Below, one piece after another: positions 35,407 to 45,772 of a DNA stretch of 64,000 nucleotides (positions within the stretch are counted from its first letter, which is position 1; each line of letters begins with the position of its first letter). Source of the DNA: Sipunculus nudus (taxonomy: Eukaryota > Annelida > Sipuncula > Golfingiida > Sipunculidae); the NCBI GenBank assembly GCA_026874595.1, contig CM049316.1, positions 65,951,176-66,015,175 of the forward strand. Direction: 5' to 3'. A model generated the notes under the pieces. That model made no database searches. It had not been told where the DNA came from and saw nothing but the letters and a program-made list of their open reading frames with translations. The position numbers and the translations under genes are program-made.

Positions 35407-35483
35407 ATGGTATATATGAAAAACTAGAAATCCACATCCCAATGGATACATGCCTCCGCCATATTGTGGATGCTCTCTATAAG
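35407..35483 (+). other. Candidate 77-nt internal exon
   Basis: A pyrimidine-rich acceptor (CCCCTGTTTTCAG, ending at 35406) and a strong donor (TATAAG|GTATGT at 35483/35484) bracket 77 bases. These bases are open in the frame that reads GIYEKLEIHIPMDTCLRHIV then DALYK. The exon would enter in the middle of a codon and leave at a codon border. I recognise no protein family, and no partner exon was found. On the opposite strand a different splice-like arrangement overlaps it (CTGAG|GTGAGT near 35499), which weakens the call. It could be chance. Confidence 0.2.
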
Positions 35484-35700
35484 GTATGTACACCGACTCA
35501 CCTCAGAATTAACAGCACACGTTTCAAAAAGCTCTACGAGCACACTGGATACCGTGACTCCGCTGGGCGACCGACCGTGACGTGGATAGGTGGCAATAGG
35601 CCACGCTGCAAGTCGCATCAGACTGGACCTTGTCTGTATTCACTTATTTTTTGTCCGATATTCAAAGGTTTTTGACGCGCATAAGTTACCGTCTATTTGA
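35484..35700. other. No further gene evidence
   Basis: The region is less AT-rich than the window average and has open frames on both strands of 64-117 codons. No motif is recognisable. Confidence 0.3.
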
Positions 35701-35905
35701 GAATATTCCTTGATGACGCTCCTGCATTCGGGGAAGATGCTTGATGCACACCAAAATCTAATCGATTCTTGCAAGGCCCATTCCCAAAATGCCATGAGAA
35801 TTTCATGAGATTCCGATTATGATTGCGTGAGTTATCTTGTGAACAAACACACAAACACGCACACACGAACGAGAATGAGCGTTTACCCTCCTAGTGGGGG
35901 CAATG
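35701..35905 (+). repeat. Family H dispersed repeat, copy 1
   Basis: It shares with 36275 and 48768 the blocks TTGATGACG, CACCAAAATCTAATCGATTC (or close), GGCCCATTCC, AAATGCC, ATTTCATG and TGCGTGAGTTAT. It ends in ACAAACACACAAACACGCAC. The AACACA end may be a tail. Confidence 0.65.
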
Positions 35906-36274
35906 AAAACAGGTGTATTTGTTGATGTGACGAAATCTAAGAGGAGCAGGAATCATTGCGGAGGATCGATATGTGATAAAAGTCAACAGACGGTGCTGAC
36001 GTGATCAAGGTGTCTAAATCTTATACCTGTTTAACAAATAAACATCTTCTTCCTTGTAAACGCGTTGGTGTTATAAAACCCTTGTAAATGTGATGTGTAT
36101 ATTTAGTTGTGTGTAGTTTAGTGTATTGAACGCCAAAGGTGTATTTATAAATCGGTTTTTTTCTGTATAAACACCTGTGATGGCTAATAGATTCACCAAA
36201 AAAACCTGGACAACTTTTGTATTTAGCATTCAGAGAAAGGCTAACTCGAAAAACTAAAAAAAATATACAGTAAT
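35906..36274. other. No gene recognised
   Basis: Spacer between two family H copies in the same orientation. Confidence 0.35.
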
Positions 36275-36472
36275 GAATATTACTTGATGACGTTCCTGAA
36301 CCCGAATCATTTTCCGGATCCACACCTAAATCAAATCGATTCTTCATTGGCCCTTTCCTGAAATGCCCTGAACATTTCATGCAGGGTTGCATGAGTTATT
36401 ATATATGGTGAACAAACACATAAACACAAACACACACACACGCAAACTGGGAAGAACGTAGCCCCTTTTGGC
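36275..36472 (+). repeat. Family H dispersed repeat, copy 2
   Basis: Same orientation and block order as copy 1, 574 bp downstream, with a longer (AC)n-rich end. Confidence 0.65.
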
Positions 36473-37182
36473 GAAGACAAAAATCCATTTGTGCAACCGC
36501 TAACTGCGTGCATGTCTTATATATGACACTGATATTACATAATAGCGGGCCCGGAGAACTAAAACCATAAACCTTATAGTATATAGTAGAAATGTAATCA
36601 AAATGAGTGGTGTCCTTTTATTTAAGCAAATCAGTATTGTTATCCGAGATATAATAATCAATAATCAAAGGAAGAAGAAGGTATTTAACACAATGTAACG
36701 TCAGATAAGGTCCTAGTAATAAAGGTTCAGTTATCCTAAACACATGTCACTGCCAACTGACATCCCTCTCTCCTCATCAGGTCCAATTTCCTGGAAGTTG
36801 TTCACAAAGTCTTTGTTTAACAATTTTTAAACTTACTTTGGGGCCTCCCAAATACCGGGGGGCCTCAGGCTGCAACCCAATCAGCCTCCCCTTAATCCGC
36901 CACTGGCAAAAATGTTATTAGTTGATATATATGGATTTCCCATGCTTGGTAAACAAGTATATTGCTTATTACATGAAACATAAGAGGAATGACATTCAAT
37001 AAGGACGGTTCTCTGATGAAAGCTGGCAGTCGTCGCGGAGACGATCATTAAATCAATGTTTCACAAGCTTACTGGAATAACAAGATGTCGTGAACCTTAC
37101 AACTGGTCTAACACCAAGACAGTGGTCAATACTTAGAAGACATGGTGTGTGAATTTTATTGAGAGCTACATTAATTTACATG
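36473..37182. other. No gene recognised
   Basis: The sequence includes a G/C-rich segment at 36838-36906 that ends CCTTAATCCGCCACTGG, reminiscent of a family E terminus. No coding motif is visible. Confidence 0.35.
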
Positions 37183-37480
37183 GGGGTCGGTGATGTAATG
37201 GTTAAGTTGCCGGGCTCATGATCAAGAGTTCGAATCCCGGCCAGACCCCCGCTGTGCCAAGACCCTTGGGCAAGGTCCCAACCGCAAGTGTGCCTCTGTC
37301 CACCTTACAGTAGAAATGGGTGCCAGTAAATACTGGGAAGGTAACCTGCGATGGATTTGTGTCCCACCCAGGAGAAGATTAACTCTTAAGTCGCTTCACG
37401 CTACAGAAACCGGGATAAGCTCCGGCCTGATAAGCCAGAAGGCTCGGGCGTAAACGCCCAACAGACTTAACCTACCTTTT
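37183..37480 (+). repeat. tRNA-derived SINE with conserved 3' domain
   Basis: The tRNA-like head has TGATGTAATGG (A box, 10 of 11) and AGTTCGAATCC (B box, 10 of 11, 37227-37237). The body reads CCCTTGGGCAAGGTCCC, CCTGCGATGG, GTCCCACCCAGG, AAGTCGCTTCACGCTACAG, AAACCGGGATAAGCTCCGGC and AACAGACTTAACCTACC. From memory, this body type is widespread in SINEs of molluscs and other marine invertebrates, which supports the host guess. It is the most complete SINE of the window. Confidence 0.8.
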
Positions 37481-37616
37481 ATATTATTTTTAGAGAGTAT
37501 AGTAATCATACGGTCGTGGTGTGAATGACAGACGTTAACCCAGTATTTCCATAGGCATCGTTTTATTACCTCCAACCAGGAGAGAATATGTATTCACCCG
37601 TGTTTGGATTTTTATA
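37481..37616. other. Spacer between SINE and LINE
   Basis: No feature seen. Confidence 0.3.
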
Positions 37617-38303
37617 TGTATTTATTCATTTATTTTATTTCAATATATTTATAGAGGGTAGCCTGTTCAGTAATATAGTCTGTTCTTCCACAGGGCCCTG
37701 TAACCTTAAAACATGATATATTAATATCGCGTACAAAGATTATAAAAAACACAGTATGCATATGTTACACAATATATGAATCATCAAAGATACATGTATA
37801 TAAATATTATATACATGACAAGTAAGTCGCATGATATGCAACAATACTTAAAACGCTAAAATAGCTAAAATTCACTTGATGCGTGAACAACATAGTCGTA
37901 TATAAAATTATGTAATACATTCCATGGGTAATGTATGTAAGAAAACGAGTAAAATGCACAATAATCATAAAAACTAGTATAGACGCGGTTATAAAAGAAT
38001 CCATACAATAAAGACAGGTATTGACAATGCATATTATGAAATAACATTGTCTTTAGGTTGTAATACTAAGAGTTTAAAAGAAACGCTTTGGTCTTTTGTT
38101 TAGAAGCATTTTAAGATTTTATAGACTTGATCTCGTATGGTAATGTATTCCATACCGAAGGGCCTCTGTAAAAGAAGATATTTTTTATTTTTCGGTTTTG
38201 GCAATAACAGAAGGCCACTTTGAGCGGATCTGGTAGAATGATCATGCGTATCACTGACCCAAATGAACTGTTTTGGATTATGGATATTCATTGTATTGAC
38301 ATA
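37617..38303 (-). other. LINE 3' coding remnant and untranslated region
   Basis: The first part (38300-38050) still shows pieces of the last ORF2 region (SDTHDHSTRSAQSG and a KKYLLLQRPFG block) with stops. The rest is AT-rich 3' untranslated DNA with several short open frames that are not genes. Confidence 0.6.
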
Positions 38304-38371
38304 TTAATGCATCAGGATACATATGAAATATTCACAACGTTCAGAGACTGTTAGCCATCGTAGCTGCTGTA

Positions 38372-39142
38372 TCAGAGTGACGCTTGGAATTTCATAATCA
38401 TAGCAGCTGATAACAATACGTACAGCACGATTTTGAATTTTTTTTTTTTTTGCTGTTTTCTGTGGCAAATTGAGGTTTTCGTTTTGCCCCATACACTTAT
38501 GGCATAGTCGATATGTGGCTGAATCATGGTATTATAGACTGTTATTAATGTATTTATGGATAGTACTTTACTAAGGCGGTGTAACAGTGCTAAGTATGGT
38601 GACAACTTTTTACATAGCGTAGTTTCATGTGAGAACCATGATAAATTAGCATCAATAGTTATACCTAATAGTTTGGTTTCCGTTGATTCTTGTAACTGTA
38701 TGTCATTAGCAGTGATACAAAGGTCATGGTTATTTACACGATTTTTGGAACCCAGTAACATGACAGTAGATTTGTTCATATTTATGGTTAACTTGTTAGC
38801 ATCGAACCAGCGGCAAGCAGCATTTACTGCTTGTTGTAAGGTTTGCTGCACCACAGATATGGTAGAACCATGACAATAGATGGTTGTATCGTCAGCATAA
38901 GCGATGTATTTTGCAGGTCTTAGGAGATAGAAAAGGTCATTGATATATAAAAGAAAGAGAACAGGACCAAAAACAGTACCTTGGGGCACTCCTATATTAA
39001 CTGTTTGTACCCTAGAAGTTTTGCCATTACAATGTACTATTTGTTGACGATCTTTTAAATAAGCCCTAAACCAGGTTCTGGTCTTCATAGTAAAGGCTAG
39101 CAGGCTTAGCTTATAGATGAGTATAGGATGATTTATTGTCAA
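38372..39142 (-). pseudogene. LINE reverse transcriptase, main part
   Basis: This open frame carries TINHPILIYKLSLL, WFRAYLKDRQQ, GVPQGTVFGPVLFLLYINDL (about residues 51-70), the catalytic YADD (82-85) and LTINMNKSTVMLLGS. It then runs through KLLGITIDANLSW and HIDYAISVWG before the frame is lost in an A-rich stretch near 38445. The rest (NRAVRIVISCYDYEIP and LRWLTVSERCEYF) continues in another frame to about 38304. All reverse transcriptase motifs are near consensus, so this copy looks younger than the one at 15245, although it is truncated and frameshifted. Confidence 0.85.
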
Positions 39143-39532
39143 AACCTTTGGTTAGATCGAGATAGCAAGCTGCGGTGATATCTCCTCTGTCCATATGTGA
39201 ATAAATGTCATCAAAAAAGGTATGAAGGGCACTTGAAGTTGATGTGTTTGGTAAATATACATGCTGATTATACGAGATTAGGTCATGATCAATGACGAAT
39301 TTCATTATTTGATCTTTAACTAATTTCTCAAGAAGTGTAGCAACATGAGGGATTATTGAAATAGGGCGATAATTTGTCATTTCACTGCGTTTTCCTTTTC
39401 CTTTTTAAATGGGTGTAATCAATACCTCTTTCCAATCAGATGGCAGTTGTCCGGATGAGAGGGATTTATTCAACAGGTATGCGAGACTAGGTGCAATCAG
39501 ATCAGACGCTGCACGAATAAGTGATTGTTATG
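39111..39532 (-). pseudogene. LINE reverse transcriptase, N-terminal part
   Basis: The minus strand from 39532 reads APSLAYLLNKSLSSGQLPSD, then a stop, then MTNYRPISIIPHVATLLEKL and a MDRGDITAACYLDLTKGFD block that includes the first catalytic Asp. Just after KGFD the frame is lost by an indel of a few bases and the protein continues in the frame of the 38372-39142 piece. Fingers and palm blocks are therefore all present but split. Confidence 0.8.
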
Positions 39533-39752
39533 ATTGTTCGTTTGTTTGACCGTTTGCTGGCAGCAGGACTACAGAAAATAATGAAAAGGTTTTCACCAAA
39601 CTTTGTCGGGTGGTGGGGCATGGGCAATGAAAGACACTCTTTAAATTTAGAGGGGCTCCGCGTAAAAGGGGCGGATATGATGTGTTTGTTTTGCTTCGGC
39701 GGAGGTATGCGCTTTACTGGGAACCACCCTAGTTGTCAAACTATTTAATGTG
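39533..39752 (-). repeat. Repeat sharing the family A terminal motif
   Basis: It starts at the LINE truncation point with GTTCGTTTGTTTGACCG and contains TTTTCACCAAACTTTGTCGG and GGGGCATGGGCAATG. It ends GGCGGAGGTATGCGCTTTAC then TGGGA, the inverse of the ACTCAG.AGCGCAGACCTCCGCC terminus of family A. The interior differs from family A, so it is a related family and not another copy. Confidence 0.55.
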
Positions 39753-40059
39753 AAAGTTCTGGTATGTATATGGCATTGTGTATAAACCTAGACAACGAAT
39801 ATAAAATAAATCAGAGCAGATTTGGATGATGGTTGGTTTATTAAATTAAGTTAAAGATCCCAGTGTCGTGGGTGCCGAGAAATTTTTCGTTGGGTTGTTT
39901 GTTAAAGTATGAAATCTGAATCCGTGGACGGATATTTAAGTAGAGCCCGGCGCCGCCGCCATTTTTCGCCGCCAGAACAAGCCGAGCCGAGCCGAGTTAA
40001 TCAGAAGGCGACGCCGGTATTTTATTAAGCCGAAGTGACCCAGCAATGGGGATGATTAC
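39753..40059. other. Short CG-dense stretch, no gene recognised
   Basis: 39945-40020 is rich in GCCGCC and GCCGAG motifs, unusual for this AT-rich window. No open frame or promoter motif supports a CpG-island promoter, and it leads straight into a family I repeat. Confidence 0.4.
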
Positions 40060-40265
40060 ACATCCAGGTCCCGCAGGTGCGGGCCTTCGGGACACCAGGA
40101 TACCAAAAAAAATGATAGGAAGCGAGTGCTACCGCCCTGTCAAGTAGTCCCAAACCGAAATGGAAACTCTGCAGATGTACATACATAGTTAAAATTTAGA
40201 TGATTCAGCATAAAAAAATACCTCCACAAAGAAAAATATTTAAAAAAAAAGCCGAAGTGAGCCGA
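40060..40265 (+). repeat. Family I dispersed repeat, copy 1
   Basis: It shares with 48985-49150 the blocks GGAAGCG.GTGCT, CTGTCAAGTAGTCC, AACCGAAATGGAA, AGATGTAC and ATACCTCCACA. The extent to the left is uncertain. Confidence 0.55.
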
Positions 40266-42697
40266 CTTTGTGGAGCTCAATGTTGCTTGAAAAAAAGTAA
40301 ACAAAAAGATAAATCCTTTTTTAATTAAAAATATTCGAAACAAAAGTTCATGTTTAATCAATTTTAACATGTCGCTGAAGGGAAATGATGTGATTGATGA
40401 AAATGATGAAAACACCAAGATGTACTTTACTCGATATTTAATCACAAACTAGTTAAAAGTAAAATGAATGCAATATATAGTTCACGTTATATGGAGAGCT
40501 TGTTTAAATGAAACAGGTACTTTGTAGCATCAGTTTGTAACGTCAATTAGATAGGCTTTCAGGTCAGTTTAAGCCAGCCGACATTTCGCATGCCGAGTCG
40601 AGGCACGTAACTAGGCTTACTACTAAAGACAGCCGTCTGTTTATTAAAGCCAGCCGCATCTGTGTGGCTTGCACCGATCCAGACTATACACTGAAGTGGA
40701 ACATCCACTCCCCCCCCCCTTCCCCATATGGCAGCGCAGGCACATAACTTGCTGCTATTTTTTGTTGTAACTTTCTTGCTGTTGTTAGTAAAGTTACTAC
40801 AATAGTTCTGTATTACTGTTGGGAGAGGGAGGCTCCTCGGTCCCAAAGAATTTTACTTGTTCAAGTCATCAAAGGACGCAGGAGACAACCCTTGCAGTAA
40901 ATGGTATCAACAGAGAAGGGTCTCATGGAGATATTTTGTCAAATGGTAGAAAATACAAAAAGAGGAGAAGAATAAAAAGAAACGTTCATCGTCAACTGTA
41001 TCTGTGTTTGCCGATTTTCTTTACTCTTAAATTTAATATTTATTTATTCGAGAAATGATTGATTTTCCCGCATGCATTGCCTGTGATCCTTTTCTTTTGT
41101 CACTGTCACTTTGAAATGGCGGGGCAGTAAAAAGAAGACAAAGCGTAAACTTTCAAAGGAATACCATGTCTTGGATTCTGTTAAGAAAAATAGAAGTCCC
41201 ATTTTTTAACGCATTGGGTTATATGGTCTGGGGAAATCATCATGGCGTCTCTCAAATGACAAACTGAAATGGCAAACTGATCCGGCTGCAGGTGCGATCA
41301 TTTTCGCGGATGCCAGCTTTTTGGTTCCCGAATCCTACATCTCTTCGGGACCAGGAGGATTATGCAGCAATTAATTCCCCACAGAACCAAGTATTGTCGT
41401 CCATCCAGACGGTACCTCTATTTAATTCTAACAAACAACTGACCGACCCCCAACTTCGGTTGCGCTCTACCATATGTGTTTCTTAATGCGTCGAAATCAA
41501 TTCGAGATTGCAGTATTTTTTTATCTTTGAAATATCTTTTGAAGAATCTTTTCACAGTACTTCTTTTACAATACGATAGATAATAATGGTTATGTCATAA
41601 TTTAGATTTTCAACTAGCGTATGAGACTCCCTTTTTTCTCATCCTTATGTTTTTTCTGTTGCAGCCAAGACCTCTATTCAAAGGATACCTCTGTTAATTG
41701 GATGGTTTGGCCCAAACCCAGAGGTGCTGATATCATAGAGAAGTCACTGTACTTAAAATCTAAAGTAAGCGTTGTAAAGCGATGTTAGCACGACTCCATA
41801 CTTTTCATCCTGGTCCAACCGTTGGGTGAAGAGGGCGCACCCTTGCGGTGAAAGTCATGTACGCAAATAGAACCAATAACTATGTGTAACAGGTTCCACG
41901 CCCTTAACATTATACAGAGAAACCGTGAAATTAAGACAACCGTTATTTGGACCGTTAAAAAGGGGTCGTTATTATAAGGTGTTCGCTGAATCTAGGTTGC
42001 CGTTAGGCCAGGTTTTCCTATTTTTGAACCACGTTCAATCAATATGGTTGACTTGCGTATCAGATGTGACAAAGTTAAAGAAACTCCCTCTAAGTTAGTT
42101 CAATGTCGGAATCACACAGCAAGGATTTAGTATAAGCGAAAATTGTTTTGGCTACATAAAATCAGTACATACAGTACATCCACCAACTTTGTCCGAAAAA
42201 TGAAACAAAACCACGCCTATTTCCTGTCAATCATTCTACGTGCATCACTAATGGAAGGCCAGAATGACTGCCATTAAGCTACAACGAATATGCATAGCAA
42301 GTTTGCAATAATCAATATTTCATGAAAGGAAGTGCGGAAGGTTCCTAATCTTCTTATTAACAGCGATTAATCATTCCGAGTTTAGTATTCTAAGCAAATT
42401 AATTCCATCCATTGCTCCGGGACTGCGACGCCCGTGGCATGATTGGATACTGAGATAAAATCACGCGAATAAATAAGGCACTATCCAAATCAGATACATA
42501 TTCTGACTTGAGCGTCTAATATTACTTCTACTTATGCATGTTATGTGAAACTATTACCTTGATGCATAAAGGTTTATGCAGAATTGCAAGAAATATATGT
42601 TAATACATAAAAATTGTATGCATGTGCTTCGACTGATTTCGCAGATATTGAAGCGCCGTACCCGTGTTCTTACAGGAGCTGCAATAGTTACTGGAAA
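40266..42697. other. No gene recognised; weak coding-like patch at 41230-41490
   Basis: Around 41230-41490 two overlapping frames read plausible protein stretches (for example GAIIFADASFLVPESYIS, and SRMPAFWFPNPTSLR in the next frame), but each is stopped quickly. I could not assign it. A decayed transposon or pseudogene exon is possible. The rest is AT-rich with a C run near 40709-40717. Confidence 0.3.
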
Positions 42698-42918
42698 TGC
42701 ACTCAGAGAGCGCAGACATCCGCAACGGGAAAAAAATAATTCCTGGATCCAGATGGTGACCCCCCCCCCTAATTTAATCAATTGTTTCATGTATCATTGC
42801 TGAGCTATCCTGAAAATTTCATAAGAATTCGTTAATAATTTTCTGAGAAATGTTGCTAACAGAAAACCAACGTCGGCAAAAACATAACCTCCGCTCTTTG
42901 GCGGGAGTAATTAAAGAT
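42698..42918 (+). repeat. Family A dispersed repeat, copy 3, both ends present
   Basis: It runs from ACTCAGAGAGCGCAGACATC then CGC to AACCTCCGCTCTTTGGCGGG then AGTAA. The 3' end can form a small hairpin (CTCCGC with GCGGGAG). TTTAATCAATTGTTTCATGT and TGCTGAGCTATCCTGAAAAT are shared with copies 1 and 2. Confidence 0.8.
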
Positions 42919-43503
42919 GTTCAACCAAACAAAGTCCTGCTTTATTGAAAGTGAAATACCATACTTCGTATGGTAAAATATCACAGTTATGTACACACCA
43001 TATCTTTACACCATATACCCCTTACTCCTCTACGTGTTCATACGCCATAGCCTCGTTACATTGTACCTTCTTCAGCTTTGAGTTAAAGATACACAGCTTC
43101 AATCCTGTCGTGGCCTCAACGGCATTATGTTAAAATATAAACCGAAAACGTGAAAGCTTTATTATAAACACATATTCTTTTTGCGTGGTTATTTGTATGC
43201 AATATACTGTGCCTCCGACAGGGCGAGGTTATGTTGATAATGATCTGCCAATTGACGAGGTATTTGCTCTCCTAATGTTCTTTAATTGGTCATTCTTTCC
43301 AAGTTATTAAACACAAATGTGATTGAAAAGTGCTATTAACAATATTCCTTTCCCATGAGACTTTGTTTCGGTCATATATGGCGGGATAGTGATATCATAT
43401 TACCCTACTCCGGTAGATTACGGGATTACTCTTTACGATTTCAGATTACACATCAAAAGAGTTCTTTCTTTGTGCTTCTTCACTAAATTTCCACAAACTA
43501 TTT
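42919..43503. other. No gene recognised
   Basis: No coding motif or shared repeat seen. Confidence 0.35.
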
Positions 43504-44620
43504 TTACCTGTTATACACGATCGTTATAAAGCAGAAAAACTGCAATCCTAATTCCAGGGCCAAAAGTTTTTACATAATTTATTTTTCTTGGTTTCCTAAA
43601 TTAACATACTCAATCTTTGGATTTCTTATGCTTGCATGTACTCCGTCATGCGCTTTGGTGTATTGTATAAACTCTTGGTTATTTGTGCCAGTAAAGTTTG
43701 CGTAACGCCCTCATAACCGATGTATTAGATTGTTCATCTGCAAGCTATGAGTAAATACGGTACACATGATATTGTTGACAAACAGGAGAAAAGTTACCGA
43801 ATATGTTTGATCGCGCATGTACGGAAATTGAAAGTTCACCATTTATTGTTGGCGAGAGCATGCATGTGAGGCTACGCCATCTTATGGACATTTGCAGGAC
43901 ATGTTTGGATAAAGATCTACCGCCATTAATTATAGTCGGCCCCCTACATGTTATAAACACGTGGATATATATATATAAAGAAAACGGACAGTTTGTGCAC
44001 CTTGGACTTGTGTTTTTGCCTTATTTTCATACAAGGTTTAAGAGATTATCTTTGTTGTATAAACGTCAAATTGTGGTATAGGCTCCTTTAAACGAAGCAA
44101 TCTCTCGTCTACGTCCTCTCCAACAAAGTCTAATTTAGTTGGTGGAGCGTGGTGCCGATTGAAAAGGACGCTTTGGCTGAGCTAGTCCTGCTTGGGTTTT
44201 ACTATTCCGTCAACGACTGCAACCTTGTAAGCAGCCTTTATGCCGCATTAAAACTGCAAAAGCAGCAACAGGTGGTCCGTTAGTTCCTATTTGTATTCTG
44301 GCAGTTTGCAGCCTGGTGTCTGATGACGGGCTGTTGTTGTAACTGGTTACCTGCGTGAGAAGAAACGGTTTCTTTGCAGCCAGTCCTCCGGTTTTAGTGA
44401 CGTACCCAGGCGGTGGCCCAAAGGTCCCGGATTACCTTTACTTACTTTTTTTTCAAGGTTATACTATGTAGTTTGTAAGTGTAAAGTACAGAGAGTGTGA
44501 TACTTATGATGTTTTAATGATTTTCGTATATGCTCGTTCCATGGCTTGTGATAGAAACTTTTGGCCCAGGAATTAGGATTTAAGTTTTTCTGCCTTATAA
44601 CGATCGTGTAGAACAGGTAA
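43504..44620. mobile_element. 1.1-kb element with 67-bp terminal inverted repeats
   Basis: The left arm (43504-43570) and the right arm (44554-44620) are inverted copies with about six differences in 67 bases. Both arms contain TACACGATCGTTATAA and AATCCTAATTCC, and the outermost bases are TTACCTGTT. The interior (43571-44553) has no recognisable transposase; it holds a 92-codon ATG frame and a less AT-rich segment at 44140-44430. Long inverted ends around 1 kb of non-coding DNA fit a non-autonomous DNA transposon. I could not define a target duplication. A diverged copy of the right-arm region follows at 44640. Confidence 0.65.
43803..44081 (+). CDS. 92-codon open frame inside the inverted-repeat element
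   Basis: ATG-started frame with no recognised family. It contains HVRLRHLMDICRTCLDKDLP and hydrophobic stretches later (VGPLHVINTWIYIY). It is probably not translated. It is listed because it is the only open frame of note inside the element at 43504-44620. Confidence 0.12.
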   Translation: MFDRACTEIESSPFIVGESMHVRLRHLMDICRTCLDKDLPPLIIVGPLHVINTWIYIYKENGQFVHLGLVFLPYFHTRFKRLSLLYKRQIVV

Positions 44621-44639
44621 TGATCGTTTTTTTATCCTC

Positions 44640-44735
44640 AACCAAGGGCCTGTGATAGAAACGTTGCAGGTCCCAAAAATCAGGATTGTGACTTTTTCTT
44701 CAGTCGGAGGCATAACTCGGCCTTATGACGAGAAG
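44640..44735 (+). repeat. Diverged second copy of the right-arm region
   Basis: CCTGTGATAGAAACG, CCCAAAAATCAGGATT, GACTTTTTCT and CCTTATGACG follow the order of 44541-44603 (GCTTGTGATAGAAAC, GGCCCAGGAATTAGGATT, AGTTTTTCT, CCTTATAACG). The spacing between the two is about 100 bp. Confidence 0.5.
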
Positions 44736-44980
44736 AACTTTTAAGAACTTTAATAAAATTGATTACCATCTTCAACATTGGGCAGACGCGTGTGGCCCGA
44801 ATCAGGCCAGAGGCGGGATTTAATTAGTTTTTGTCGATACATCTGACTTGTATTTGTGTATTTGCATATATTTGTATTGAATATTGAACCCGAACGCACC
44901 ATGCAGGCAGTGCGCATGCTCGAAGAAAAGTTGCATTGCAAATTATTGTCAACCGAACTAAATAGTGAACAATGCACTGA
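44736..44980. other. No gene recognised
   Basis: Short spacer with one 75-codon minus-strand frame of no recognisable type. Confidence 0.3.
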
Positions 44981-44984
44981 GGGG

Positions 44985-45140
44985 TAGGACGTAGCCTAGA
45001 GGTTAAGGCGTTGGACTTCCGAGCTGAAGGTCCCTGGTTTGAACCCCGCCGGGGCCTTAATGTTGTTATCTCGTTGAGCCCCAGATATTCGCTCTGATGT
45101 CTTTAAAACAGGTTATGACTTCTAGATTATTCCTAACCCC
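44985..45140 (+). repeat. tRNA-derived SINE head
   Basis: A box TAGCCTAGAGG (44992-45002) is a full match to the consensus. B box GGTTTGAACCC (45036-45046) matches well, with a 33-base gap. The downstream body TTATCTCGTTGAGCCCCAG is not tRNA. The acceptor-stem halves do not pair, so this is a SINE and not a tRNA gene. Confidence 0.65.
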
Positions 45141-45210
45141 GTTCCCATGAAACCTAAAATACAGAAGGCTTAAAAACAACATGTCATTCTTATCGTATGG
45201 ATGGAGATCT

Positions 45211-45300
45211 ATTTATATATATATTTAATATATATATATAATATATATATATATAATATATATATATATATTTATAAATATATATATATATATATATATG
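45211..45300. repeat. Interrupted (TA)n microsatellite
   Basis: TA runs separated by TTTAATA-type breaks. An Ile/Tyr-repeat open frame across it is an artefact. Confidence 0.95.
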
Positions 45301-45307
45301 TGTGTAA

Positions 45308-45515
45308 TATCGGGTTTTTAGATTGTACCCAGAATGGCCCCCTGAGCGGTTTCGAGAAATTGGGAGAAGTAAACCCGCAAGGGTTCGAAAGTTCTCCCTA
45401 GAAAGCGTCCTAGCTAGAATTCATCTGGAGAGAATCTGGTGGCAAGGGTATGTTTATCGAATTCGGAATTACGCTTTCTTTGGACCACGCCCATACCCCT
45501 CAATTATATATTCAC
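45308..45515 (+). repeat. Family C dispersed repeat, copy 4
   Basis: GGCCCCCTGAGCGGTTTCGA, GAAATTGGGAGAAGTAAACC, GGAATTACGCTTTCTTTGGA and CCACGCCC follow the family order. The three overlapping open frames of 65-97 codons in this area are therefore repeat-derived. Confidence 0.75.
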
Positions 45516-45690
45516 ATTGTTACGAAGGCAAATTGCTCAGGGGAAAACAATGGGCCGATCCCGGTTCCGAACCCATGTTGGTGGTGCACAAGTCCGGTGC
45601 ACAACCGCTTCGCTAGAAATGCAAGCTTCACTAGCGAGACAGTTTAGTCCGCTTTTTATGTCAACCCGTAACACACCCCCTCTTAAGAGC
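45478..45690 (-). repeat. tRNA-like SINE head, first copy of a local duplication
   Basis: On the minus strand, A box TAGCGAAGCGG (plus 45605-45615) fits TRGYNNARNNG fully. B box GGTTCGGAACC (45563-45573) follows after 31 bases. The surrounding ~200 bp is repeated at 45773-45915. Confidence 0.55.
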
Positions 45691-45772
45691 GTTCTGCTAT
45701 CAGAACAAGAGTAATTTTCCCAGGAGTCACATTTTGATTAGCTTATTCCCTGGGCCACAAAGTGTACCGTCA

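Larger units (their letters stand above)
37617..39532 (-). mobile_element. 5'-truncated CR1-like non-LTR retrotransposon
   Basis: The minus strand holds the second half of a LINE ORF2 and a complete 3' end. The reverse transcriptase starts abruptly at about 39530. A C-terminal region follows, then an AT-rich untranslated part. The 3' border reads CAGGCTACCCTCTATAAATA followed by an (AAATGAATA)-like tail at about 37617-37640. The endonuclease is missing, as is common when target-primed reverse transcription stops early. At least two frameshifts make it dead. Sequence differences show that it belongs to another lineage than the element at 15245. Confidence 0.85.

Noticed and set aside
39945-40020. 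CpG-island promoter
   Set aside because: The CG-dense stretch is under 100 bp, has no open frame or transcription-start motif after it, and leads into a family I repeat.
41230-41490. Pseudogene of a recognisable protein
   Set aside because: Protein-like stretches occur in two frames but I could not match them to any family, so no function is claimed.
44985-45060. A genuine tRNA gene
   Set aside because: A and B boxes are good, but the acceptor and anticodon stems do not pair convincingly and a non-tRNA body follows, so it is a SINE head. The same reasoning applies at 28345-28413 and 37187-37260.
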